A DNA stretch of 64,000 bases, taken from NCBI GenBank assembly GCA_965249205.1, contig CBDFLL010000003.1, positions 1 to 64,000 on the forward strand. The letters are read 5' to 3'. The position numbers and the translations under genes were made by a program. Below are positions 9,334 through 17,882 of this stretch, in pieces. Each line of letters begins with the position of its first letter. The stretch's first letter is position 1. The notes beneath the pieces were generated by a model that saw nothing but the letters and a program-made list of their open reading frames with translations, had not been told where the DNA came from and searched no databases. The stretch is from JAQBVV01 sp965249205. Its GTDB lineage: Bacteria; Acidobacteriota; Vicinamibacteria; Vicinamibacterales; UBA2999.

Positions 9334-9726
9334 AGTCGATTTCCGCAAGATCCGCTCGCGGGGCAGTGACCCAGGGTGGGAAGCTTTGATGAACTCCGAA
9401 AGCAGCTCGCTGAGCGCTCGTGCGAGGTCGCGCACCGCCTCCGGCGAGGCCCGGTCGATGAACTCGACGGCCGTCGCTCCGGCGCAGAAAGGCATGCGAA
9501 AGGAGAACCGACCTGGTGACCGCTCTCGCTCAATGACCGGACAGACCCGGAAGCGGCGCGATGTCAAGCGGAACTCCATTTGCTTGATGCACTGGCGCTC
9601 GAGGCGTTCGGCCGCCAGCCCGTTCGCGCTCTTGACGACGGTACCCCCATCGTCGCTCGCAAGAACGAACCCGGAGTACCCTTCCATCCTGAACTGATCT
9701 GTCTGGCGCATGGTGTCGTCGTCCAC
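9334..9726 (-). pseudogene. N-terminal half of an APH-like kinase, cut by IS copy 2
   Basis: Read on the minus strand from the ATG at 9726, 131 codons (MDDDTMRQTDQFRMEGYSGF ... RERILRKST) reach the CTAG at the edge of IS copy 2. The sequence fits the N lobe of an aminoglycoside-phosphotransferase-type small-molecule kinase: a short beta hairpin (GFVLASDDGGTVVKSA) with a Lys for ATP binding. The catalytic HGD motif is absent. That motif is found at 34867-35349 beyond IS copy 3, and the two parts join in frame at CTAG to give 291 codons. A dead reading frame continues into the IS. Confidence 0.8.
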
Positions 9727-9924
9727 ACCCGTTGACCGGGCCTACACCAGTTCGGCCCGTTCGAAGATCCGCGATCACAACGGCGCTGGAACTCCAGGTA
9801 AATGTGCTCGGCGGTGGCGTGCGGCCACGTCAACTCGTTGCCCCAGTCAGAAGACGCCCCCGGACTGACCTGCCGGCTCTCTTCGGACCAATCATTCCCG
9901 GAGCACAGCGCCGTCAGGGCTTGT

Positions 9925-10240
9925 CTAAACGGCCGTTCCGGCTCGTGATCTGATCTGTTCTCTCGGCGTTCGGTAGCCGAGACTCGAATGCGGCCGAACC
10001 TCGTTGTAGCGCTGGCGCCACCGCTCGATGGCGACCTTGGCTTCGACACGGTGCCGAAACCACCGCAGGCTCAGGTGCTCGTTCCGAAACTTGCCGTTGA
10101 ACGATTCGCCGGTGCCATTCTGCCACGGCTTGCCGGGGTCGATGAACGCTGCTTCGGTCTGCCCGGTCCGCGCCCAGCGTTGGATCGCCCGCCCGCCGAA
10201 CTCCCGTCCGTCGAGACCTTCGGAGGAATTGAGGTCAGGG
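9925..10240 (-). pseudogene. IS3-family orfB C-terminal remnant
   Basis: Minus-strand translation ending at TAG (9925-9927) gives the tail of an IS3-family integrase. LDGREFGGRAIQRWA corresponds to the DNGxEF region, GKPWQNGTGESFNGKFRNEH carries the conserved catalytic-Glu helix, and RYNEVRPHSSLGYRTPREQ is the conserved end. Only about 100 of about 270 residues remain and no inverted repeat was found. It lies just upstream (in ancestral orientation) of the kinase half. Confidence 0.8.
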
Positions 10241-10456
10241 CGGGCAGATGCTTCTCCAAGTCCTTCTATCGCGTCCCCGGTCGTCGGCTCCGCTTGTCCC
10301 TGGGAGCTGTCTTGGTTAGGATCGCCACCATTCTGCGGCCCCGCGTCGGTCGTTGCCCTGCAGGTTCGCGGCCACGGTTGCGCGCCGGCCCGGACAGGCG
10401 CTCCGCGACGACTACCACGGGCGCACGTTCAGCCACTTGGACAAGGAGAATATGTC

Positions 10457-11709
10457 GTGAAACTCGAGACCCAATGCATCCACGCGGGCACCCAGCCGGA
10501 CCCGGTCACCAACTCACGGGCCATACCGGTGCACCGGACCACTGCCTACGTGTTCAACAGCACAGAACACGCTGCGGACCTGTTCGCGCTCCGCGAGCTG
10601 GGAAACGTGTACACCCGCATCATGAATCCGACCCAGGACGCTCTCGAACAGCGCGTGGCGGCGATCGAGGGCGGGGCGGCGGCGCTGGCCCACGCGTCGG
10701 GAACGGCTGCCGTTTTTAACTGCTTCAACAACATCTGTCGCGCAGGCGACCACATCGTGTCGGCTGCGAATCTGTACGGCGGCACGTTCACGATGTTCAA
10801 CGATCTCTTTCCCCAGTTCGGCTACCCGAGCACTTCGCCGCCGCGATCACGCCGAAGACCAAAGCGCTCTTCTGCGAAACGTTGTCCAACCCCGCGGGCG
10901 ATGTCACCGACATGGAAGCCGTGGCGAAAATCGCCCACGACCACGGGCTCCCGCTGATCGTCGATGCCACATTCACCACGCCGGTCCTGCAACGCCCAAT
11001 CGACTTCGGCGCCGACATCGTCGTGGACTCGCTGACGAAGTAGATGGGAGGCCATGGCACGGGCATTGGCGGAATTGTTGTGGACTCCGGACGGTTCAAC
11101 TGGCAGAGCGATAAGTTCCCGCTGATGACGGAACCCGATTCGAGCTACCACGGCATCCGCTGGGCGCACGATTTGCCCGAGATGCTTGCGCCGGTCGCGT
11201 ACCTCATCCGTATGCGGGTGGTGCCGCTCCGGAATCTCGGCGCATGCCTCAGCCCTGACAACGCCTGGATGTTCATGCAGGGTATCGAAACACTGCCGCT
11301 GCGGATGGAGCGCCATTGCCAAAACGCACAGTCAGTGGCGACACACCTGAAGGGCCACGCCAAGGTGGAGTGGGTCCGATACCCCGGGCTGAAGGGCGAC
11401 CCCGCGAACGCGATGAACAAGAAGTACCTCAACGACATGGGTGGTGCGATGGTCGTGTTCGGCATCAGGGGCGGTGCGGACGCGGGCGTGAAGTTCATTG
11501 AATCGCTGCAGATGTTCAGCCATCTGGCAAACGTGGGCGACGCCAAGAGCCTGGCGATTCACCCGGCCACGACGACGCATTCCCAGTTGAGCGCCGAGCA
11601 GCAGGCCGCGGCCGGTGTGCGGCCGGAGATGGTGCGACTCGCTGTGGGTATCGAGCACATCGACGACATCGTCGAGGACATCGAGCGAGGACTGGCTGCG
11701 GCCTCGTGA
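10457..11709 (+). pseudogene. metY: Broken O-acetylhomoserine sulfhydrylase gene
   Basis: The start is GTG 10457 (VKLETQCIHAGTQPD) behind AAGGAG. The product matches the O-acetylhomoserine (thiol)-lyase family, PLP enzymes that make homocysteine from O-acetylhomoserine and sulfide. Around 10825 (after FPQFGYP) sequence is missing and the frame shifts, resuming as FAAAITPKTKALFCETLSNP. At 11041-11043 a TAG replaces the Trp codon in the active-site stretch DSLTK-W-MGGHGTGIGG, and the frame then runs to 11709 with good family similarity. Two lesions at least mean no full enzyme. A broken metX gene follows 51 bp downstream. Confidence 0.85.
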
Positions 11710-11760
11710 GCCACGGTCTCCACGGGTCCGGCCCTGGCGCCGGACCCGCCTCGTACCGCC

Positions 11761-12791
11761 ATGCCACGCGTTGAAATCTTCGCGTTATTTCGGCTCGAAA
11801 GCGGCTCTGTGCTCTCCCAGGTTCCGGTGGCCTATCGGACCTGGGGTCGGCTGAACGAACGGGCGACAACGCCATCCTGGTGTGCCACGCCTTGACTGGT
11901 GACACCGACGTGAAGGCTTGGTGGCCCGGCCTGCTGGGTCCGGGCCGGGCGCTCGACACCGATCGGTACTTCGTTGTCTGCGCAAACGTGATCGGATCGC
12001 CCTATGGCACGGTCTCGCCGGTGACGATCGCTCCGGAGACCGGGCAACCGTACGGCGGGCGTTTCCCGGTACCGACGGTCCGGGATACCGTCGCGCTGCA
12101 TCGCGCCCTGCTGGATCGGATCGGCGTCCGCCAGTTAGCTTTGGTGATCGGTGGCTCGCTCGGGGGTATGCAGACGCTCGAATGGGCAATGGAGGGAGAC
12201 TTCGTGCGCGCGATCGCACCCGTGAGCGTCGGGGGGCGGCATTCCGCGTGGTGCATCGCGTGGAGCGAAGCGCAACGACAGGCGATCTATCGGGATCCCC
12301 GATGGAACGACGGGCACTACGCGCCCGGAAACGGTCCCGCAGACGGGCTGGCCGTTGCCCGGGTGATCGCCATGATCTCGTACCGGTCATTTGGGTCCTT
12401 TCAGACCAGATTCGGCCGCCAGACCGCCGACGGCTCAACGCCGCATACCTTCGAGATGGAGTCCTATCTGCACCATCAGGGAAACAAGCTGGTCGGGCGG
12501 TTCGACGCCGGGTGTTACGTGCGGCTAACCCAGAAGATGGACACGCACGACGTGTCGAGGGGCCGGGGAGAGTACCTGAACGTGCTTCGCCAAATCGAGC
12601 AACCCGCGCTGGTCATCGGTGTCGACTCCGATCTGCTGTACCCGCTGACCGAGCAGCAGGAACTGGCCGATGCGCTGCCCCAGGGGCGCCTCGCGGCTAT
12701 CACGGCACCGGATGGACACGATTCGTTTCTGATCGAGCATCAGACCGTGAACAAGCTTGTCTTGGAGTGGTTTACCCAGCTACGGGGGTGA
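11761..12791 (+). pseudogene. metX: Frameshifted homoserine O-acetyltransferase gene
   Basis: From the ATG at 11761 the start (FRLESGSVLSQVPVAYRTWG) is typical of MetX. At about 11862 one G is missing (GAACGGGCGAC), shifting the frame before ILVCHALTGD, the substrate-binding strand. The remainder is intact to 12791 with the alpha/beta-hydrolase triad: nucleophile Ser in GGSLGGMQ, Asp in VDSDLLYP, His in DGHDSF. The enzyme acetylates homoserine for methionine synthesis. A single homopolymer lesion could be a sequencing error, but the neighbouring metY carries independent lesions. An internal ATG at 11880 would give a protein lacking the first strands. Confidence 0.8.
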
Positions 12792-12902
12792 CGTTGAGGG
12801 CGGCAATGTGCCTGAAGTGGCAGGCCTGGGCGACCTGAGAAATCTTAGGGAGATAACGACGGTGGATTCATATATTATTCGCGGCGTGGAGGTGAGACGG
12901 AT

Positions 12903-15065
12903 ATGACGAGCAGGAAATGGTCTCTCGGAATCGTCGGCGTGGCTCTCGCGGTGTTTGTGCTGTTGCCGCTGACAGGGTGCCAGACGTCCCAGTCGGCTGA
13001 TGTTGCCATCGACAGTGACGACATTGGCGGGGTCGTGACCGGTACGGCAGGACCCGAAGCCGGGGTCTGGGTCGTCGCGGAAACGACCGACCTGCCGACG
13101 AAGTTTGCCCGGATCGTCGTCACCGACGATGAGGGCCGCTACGTACTCCCCGATCTTCCCGACGCAACTTACGACGTCTGGGTGCGAGGGTACGGACTCG
13201 TTGACTCAGCGAAGGCACAGGCCACGCCTGGAAACAGCCTGGACCTGACCGCGACCCCGGCACCGACCGCGGCAGCGGCTGCCGAATACTATCCCGCCAG
13301 CTACTGGTATGCGCTGGCAGAGCCACCGGCCAAGAGCGAGTTTCCCGGCACAGGTCCCAACGGCAACGGCATTTCGGAAACGATGCTGACCCAGGCCGAT
13401 TGGCTCAGCACGATGCGCTGCGGCGCGTGCCATCAGATCGGCAGCAAGGCCACGCGGGAAATCCCCGAAGCGCTGGGGACGTTCCACTCGTCGGTCGAAG
13501 CGTGGGATCGACGCCTGAAGTCTGGACAGATGGCACCCAACATGTACGGCACGCTGTCGCGCTTCGGCCGCGAGCCCGCGCTGGAAATGTACGCGGACTG
13601 GACCGATCGCATCGCCGGGGGTGAGCTGCCCGAGGCACCGCCGCGGCCGCAAGGCGTGGAACGTAACGTGGTCGTGAGTATGTGGGACTGGAACACCGAC
13701 AGAGGGTTCGTCCACGATACGATCTCGACCGACAAGCGCAATCCGACCCTCCATGCCAACGGCCCCGTCTACAGCATCTCGCGGTTCAGCACGCCCGAAC
13801 TGAACATCCTTGACCCCACGAGTAACAGCGTGAGAGGGATCACGGTCGGGGTCCGGGACGAGGACACGCCGTTTACCACTCCGCAAATGGTGCTTGAGTC
13901 GTCCCCGTACTGGGGCGACGACATCATCTGGTCGAGCAAGCCGAGCCTGCACAACCCGATGTTGGACGAAACGGGGCGTCTATGGCTCACGCACGCGATT
14001 CGCGCGCCCGATACCCCGGCATTCTGCCAAGAAGGATCCACCCATCCATCCGCGCAGGTGTTTCCGATCGACCGAAGCAGTCGGCATCTGTCCGTGTACG
14101 ATCCGGACACCGAGCAGATCACGATGATCGATACGTGCTTCGGCACGCATCACTTGCAGTTCGGGCACGACGCCGACAACACGCTGTGGTTCAGCGGCAG
14201 CGGCCCGGTCCTGGGCTGGTTCAACACGAGGCTGTTCGACGAAACGCAAGACGAACAGCAAGCGCAGGGCTGGACCCCTTACGTGCTCGACACCAACGGC
14301 AACGGCCAGCGGGACGCATACGTGGAGCCTAATCAACCGATCGATCCCACCATGGACAGGCGCATCGAGGGCGGGAGCTACGGCGTCATCCCCAGCCCGG
14401 TGGATGAGTCGATCTGGGTGGCGGATCCGGGCGTGCCCGGCTCCATCATCCGGGTCGTGCCGGGGTCGAACCCGTCGCAGACCGCGTTAGCAGAGGTGTA
14501 CGAGCCTCCGTTCAACAACCCGGCCTCGCCGGTCAGCGCGTTTACCCCGAGGGGGCTCGATATCGATCGTAATGGCGTCGTCTGGACCGCGCTCGCAGGC
14601 AGCTCGCATCTGGCGAGCTTCGACCGGCGCAAGTGCCAGGGTCCCCTGAACGGACCGACCGCGACGGGACAGCACTGTCCCGAAGGGTGGACGTTGCACC
14701 TGACGCCGGGGCCGAATTTCAAAGGCGTGACCGACGAGTCCAACGCCGACATGCTCTACTACAACTGGGTGGATCAGTTCGACACGCTCGGACTGGGCGC
14801 GAACGTGCCCATTGCCACCGGCTCGTACTCCGACGCGCTGCTGGCGTTCTCCGAAGGGGAATTCGTGGTCATGCGCGTGCCGTATCCGATCGGGTTCTAC
14901 CACCGCGGCGTGGAAGGCCGAATCGACGATCCGGACGCCGGCTGGAAGGGTCGAGGCCTCTGGGCGAACTATGGTCCCTACACCCCATGGCACATCGAAG
15001 GTGGAAAGGGCACGACGAGCAAAGCCGTGCATTTCCAGGTGCGTCCCGATCCGCTCGCCAAGTAG
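12903..15065 (+). CDS. Lipoprotein with carboxypeptidase-regulatory-like and cytochrome c domains
   Basis: 720 residues, ATG 12903 behind GAGGTGAG. A lipobox (LTGC at about residues 20-23) marks it as a lipoprotein. Residues 40-115 form a carboxypeptidase-regulatory-like beta domain (GVVTGTAGPEAGVWV, DDEGRYVLPDLPDATYDVWV). CGACH near residue 178 is a single c-type haem site. The remaining 500 residues look like a propeller of the streptogramin-lyase/NHL kind (DETGRLWLTHAIRAPD, GVIPSPVDESIWVADPG, DIDRNGVVWTALAGSSH). It heads a same-strand cluster of four genes with gaps of 31, 82 and 17 bp, so a membrane-anchored redox or binding complex is likely. Substrate unknown. Confidence 0.75.
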   Translation: MTSRKWSLGIVGVALAVFVLLPLTGCQTSQSADVAIDSDDIGGVVTGTAGPEAGVWVVAETTDLPTKFARIVVTDDEGRYVLPDLPDATYDVWVRGYGLVDSAKAQATPGNSLDLTATPAPTAAAAAEYYPASYWYALAEPPAKSEFPGTGPNGNGISETMLTQADWLSTMRCGACHQIGSKATREIPEALGTFHSSVEAWDRRLKSGQMAPNMYGTLSRFGREPALEMYADWTDRIAGGELPEAPPRPQGVERNVVVSMWDWNTDRGFVHDTISTDKRNPTLHANGPVYSISRFSTPELNILDPTSNSVRGITVGVRDEDTPFTTPQMVLESSPYWGDDIIWSSKPSLHNPMLDETGRLWLTHAIRAPDTPAFCQEGSTHPSAQVFPIDRSSRHLSVYDPDTEQITMIDTCFGTHHLQFGHDADNTLWFSGSGPVLGWFNTRLFDETQDEQQAQGWTPYVLDTNGNGQRDAYVEPNQPIDPTMDRRIEGGSYGVIPSPVDESIWVADPGVPGSIIRVVPGSNPSQTALAEVYEPPFNNPASPVSAFTPRGLDIDRNGVVWTALAGSSHLASFDRRKCQGPLNGPTATGQHCPEGWTLHLTPGPNFKGVTDESNADMLYYNWVDQFDTLGLGANVPIATGSYSDALLAFSEGEFVVMRVPYPIGFYHRGVEGRIDDPDAGWKGRGLWANYGPYTPWHIEGGKGTTSKAVHFQVRPDPLAK

Positions 15066-15096
15066 AGATGGACACAGAGTTAGTGAGGAGTGGCTT

Positions 15097-16128
15097 ATGA
15101 CACACGCACAGCACGTGAGGTTCGTCGTGGCGGTCGGAGTTGCGGCTGCCTCCCTGTCAGGAGCGGCGGCGTCCGCGCAAGTCAACGAAGAGGTCAACGC
15201 AGGACGTGCGCCGTATGCACTGGACGAGAGCTTCTTCAGCCTTCCTGAGGGCCGGACGATCGGCTCGACGGCCGGCATCGCACTCGACCGCGACGGTCGC
15301 AGCATCTGGACCTTCGATCGGTGCGCGGATCAGCTGTGCGTCGGCTCGGACCTGGCGCCTATCCAGAAGTTCGACGCCGAGGGCAATCTGGTCACAACCT
15401 TCGGCGCCGGTATGTTTCTCCGTCCGCACGGCATTCATATCGACGCCGACGGCAACGTCTGGGTCACCGACGCAGAAGGGCCCAACGGCGAGGATCCGAG
15501 ACGGGATGGCAAGGGCCACCAGGTGTTCAAGTTCAGCCCGGATGGCGAGCTGTTGATGACCCTTGGCAAGGCGGGTGTCGCCGGGGATGGCCCGGATGAG
15601 TTCAACATGCCCTCATCCGTGTTGGTCGCGCCCAACGGGGATATTTTCGTCGGTGACGGCCACGGAGGTGCGTCGAACGCTCGGGTGTTGAAGTTCTCGC
15701 AGGACGGCACGTTTATCAAGACGTGGGGACAGGCAGGAACCGGCCCCGGTGACTTCGAGATGCCGCACGGGCTCGCTATGGACTCGCGTGGCCGATTGTT
15801 CGTCGGCGACCGCGGGAACGGCCGCGTCCAGATCTTCGACCAGGACGGGAATTTCCTTGAAGAGTGGAAGGACTTCGGCCGGCCGAGCGGCATCTTCATC
15901 GATCAGAACGACATGCTGTATGTGGCCGATCACTCATCGGACGCGCAGACCAACCCCGGCTGGAAGGAAGGTATCCGCATCGGGAGCGTGACAGACGGAG
16001 AGGTCATCCAATTTATTCCGGACCCGCACGGTGACGGATCGCAGGAGGGCGTCGCTGTGGATGTCGACGGCGACATCTACGGATCGTTGACCAGTGGCAT
16101 GGCGCTACGGAAATGGGTGAAGCCCTAG
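15097..16128 (+). CDS. Exported NHL-repeat propeller protein
   Basis: 343 residues. The ATG at 15097 follows GAGGAG and starts a signal peptide (cleavage near ASAQ). Repeats of the form KFSPDGELLMTLGKAG, KFSQDGTFIKTWGQAG and IFDQDGNFLEEWKDFG are typical NHL blades, with HGIHIDADGNVWVTD motifs between them. Such exported proteins are often annotated as peptidyl-alpha-hydroxyglycine amidating lyase-like, but the lyase residues cannot be confirmed here. It is probably co-transcribed with the haem lipoprotein upstream and a second NHL protein downstream. Confidence 0.8.
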   Translation: MTHAQHVRFVVAVGVAAASLSGAAASAQVNEEVNAGRAPYALDESFFSLPEGRTIGSTAGIALDRDGRSIWTFDRCADQLCVGSDLAPIQKFDAEGNLVTTFGAGMFLRPHGIHIDADGNVWVTDAEGPNGEDPRRDGKGHQVFKFSPDGELLMTLGKAGVAGDGPDEFNMPSSVLVAPNGDIFVGDGHGGASNARVLKFSQDGTFIKTWGQAGTGPGDFEMPHGLAMDSRGRLFVGDRGNGRVQIFDQDGNFLEEWKDFGRPSGIFIDQNDMLYVADHSSDAQTNPGWKEGIRIGSVTDGEVIQFIPDPHGDGSQEGVAVDVDGDIYGSLTSGMALRKWVKP

Positions 16129-16210
16129 CGCTAGGATGGGTGCCAGGAGCGCCGACGAACGAAGCCTCGACATAGACGGGAACCAGGACCAGAGATCAGG
16201 AGTACCAGTC

Positions 16211-17335
16211 ATGACACGTAGCCTTTCTCTCGGCGTCGTCCTTGTGTCGATCACCCTGGCCAGCGTCGGATGCCAGGGGGGGAGTGAGGCCGAGGTCGCG
16301 GCTGACGTCGCGCCTGCTCGCAGTATCCCGACGTTCAGCGTAGACGCAGACTGGCCTCAGGTACCGGCCGAGTGGAAACTGGGCGACGTGTCCAGCGTCG
16401 CGGTAGACACCGACGACAACGCGTGGATCCTGCACCGGCCCCGCATACTTCCGGTGGAAGACGCCGACGTCACGGCGTCACCTGTCCTGGGGTTCGACCC
16501 TGAGGGCGCGTTTCTCCGCGCGTGGGGAGGAGCCGCCGAAGGGTATGACTGGCCTCAGCGCGAGCATGGGCTTCACATCGACCATCAGGGCTTTTTCTGG
16601 CTGGGCGGGAACAACTGCCCCGCTCGTAACCTGCCGCGGCTCGAACCCCTCGCCGACGACCAGGTCTTGAAGTTCAGGTCTGACGGCGAATTCGTCATGC
16701 AACTTGGACAGGCCAGCGCGAGCGGCGGGAACGCCGATACCCAGAATCTGCACGCGCCGGCGGACGTGGCCGTGCACCCGCCGACTAACGAGCTCTTCGT
16801 CGCCGATGGCTACGGCAACCATCGCATTGCCGTCTTCGATGCGGATACCGGCGAGTTCAAGCGGATGTGGGGCGCGTTCGGCAACGCGCCGGAGGACGAC
16901 GACCAGTGCCCCCCTCCGTCGCTCGACTCGGTGCCCGACGGCCCCGGCCCACAGCAGTTCAGTATTGTCCACGCGCTTCGCGTCTCGAATGACGGCCTGG
17001 TCTACGTGGCCGACCGGGAAAACAGACGGGTTCAGGTGTTCACCATCGACGGCGAGTACGTCGACCAGGTCGTGTGGGGAGAGGCCGCGTTCGCCCGCAA
17101 CCTGGCATTGTCGCCAGACCCAGTGCAACAGTTCCTGTACGTTGGGGGCGGCGCGGGGATCATGGTGTTCGACCGCCAATCACTCGACCTGCTGACCACG
17201 ATCGAAGGCGACGGTGTGATCGGACCTGGCCACCAGATCCAGACGGACTCCCAGGGCAACCTGTATATCGCCGCCACCGGCTCCGGATTTCAACGGCTCC
17301 TCTTTACGGGATTGGCACCGTCGACGGCCGAGTAG
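16211..17335 (+). CDS. NHL-repeat lipoprotein
   Basis: 374 residues. The ATG at 16211 opens a lipoprotein signal with lipobox ASVGC at about residues 16-20. The body carries NHL/propeller blades (FDPEGAFLRAWGGAAEG, HGLHIDHQGFFWLGG, KFRSDGEFVMQLGQ, EVFTIDGEYV-like). A cysteine sits in WLGGNNCPARN. It is a paralogue of the preceding protein and the third gene of the cluster, so the two propellers may dock to the haem lipoprotein. Function unknown. Confidence 0.75.
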   Translation: MTRSLSLGVVLVSITLASVGCQGGSEAEVAADVAPARSIPTFSVDADWPQVPAEWKLGDVSSVAVDTDDNAWILHRPRILPVEDADVTASPVLGFDPEGAFLRAWGGAAEGYDWPQREHGLHIDHQGFFWLGGNNCPARNLPRLEPLADDQVLKFRSDGEFVMQLGQASASGGNADTQNLHAPADVAVHPPTNELFVADGYGNHRIAVFDADTGEFKRMWGAFGNAPEDDDQCPPPSLDSVPDGPGPQQFSIVHALRVSNDGLVYVADRENRRVQVFTIDGEYVDQVVWGEAAFARNLALSPDPVQQFLYVGGGAGIMVFDRQSLDLLTTIEGDGVIGPGHQIQTDSQGNLYIAATGSGFQRLLFTGLAPSTAE

Positions 17336-17352
17336 ACACCAGGCCATCGAGC

Positions 17353-17799
17353 ATGCCCGTAACGCGAGCGTCGCGCCTGCGAGTCAGCGTCTTCGCCACG
17401 GCGCTCGTGTTGGTGGGCGTCTCCTCCGCCCGCGCGCAGGGTGACCAGAGGGACGACCCACCGGTGATCCTCTACGCCACGGTGTCAACAGATGGTGCGA
17501 CGGTGCATGTGAGCGGCATCGATATTCCAGACGAGCCGTTCGTCACACTCGGCGGCATTCTCCTGGGCGGCGTCACCGTCGTGCGCGAGCCAGACGTCGA
17601 TCGCCTGACGGCGCTGATGCCGGCAGTACCTCCCGGGAGCTACCGACTCAGACTCCATGACCGCCTCCCCGGCGGGGACGACGAAGACACAGAGGTGTTG
17701 GTCAGCTTCGACATAACTATCGGCATCGCCAAGGCGTCCCCTGTCGCCCCGGGCACCCTGGACGACGACCGCTCAAGGGAACGGCCACGCCGTGAGTGA
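17353..17799 (+). CDS. Small exported protein with an IPT/TIG-like segment
   Basis: 148 residues starting at ATG 17353, 17 bp after the NHL lipoprotein. The signal peptide ends near ARAQ. The segment ATVHVSGIDIPDEPFVTLGG, followed by LTALMPAVPPGSYRLRLHD, has the pattern of an IPT/TIG immunoglobulin-like domain as seen ahead of collagen-like or tail proteins. The last 30 residues are low-complexity and charged. Last gene of the 12.9-17.8 kb cluster. Confidence 0.6.
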   Translation: MPVTRASRLRVSVFATALVLVGVSSARAQGDQRDDPPVILYATVSTDGATVHVSGIDIPDEPFVTLGGILLGGVTVVREPDVDRLTALMPAVPPGSYRLRLHDRLPGGDDEDTEVLVSFDITIGIAKASPVAPGTLDDDRSRERPRRE

Positions 17800-17882
17800 G
17801 CGTGTCGGACACCAGGCACCCCGTCGGCTAGTCGCAGTCTGAATCAGGTGCGGCGACGCCTATCTGCGGTAACCTTCCGAAC

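Noticed and set aside
9727..9924. A further coding fragment upstream of the kinase half
   Set aside because: The minus-strand frame is open but shows no start signal or recognisable motif, so no gene is claimed.
10241..10456. SAM or SAH riboswitch ahead of metY
   Set aside because: I looked for the conserved stems and loops of these riboswitches and could not identify them; most of the region is close to an IS3 remnant.
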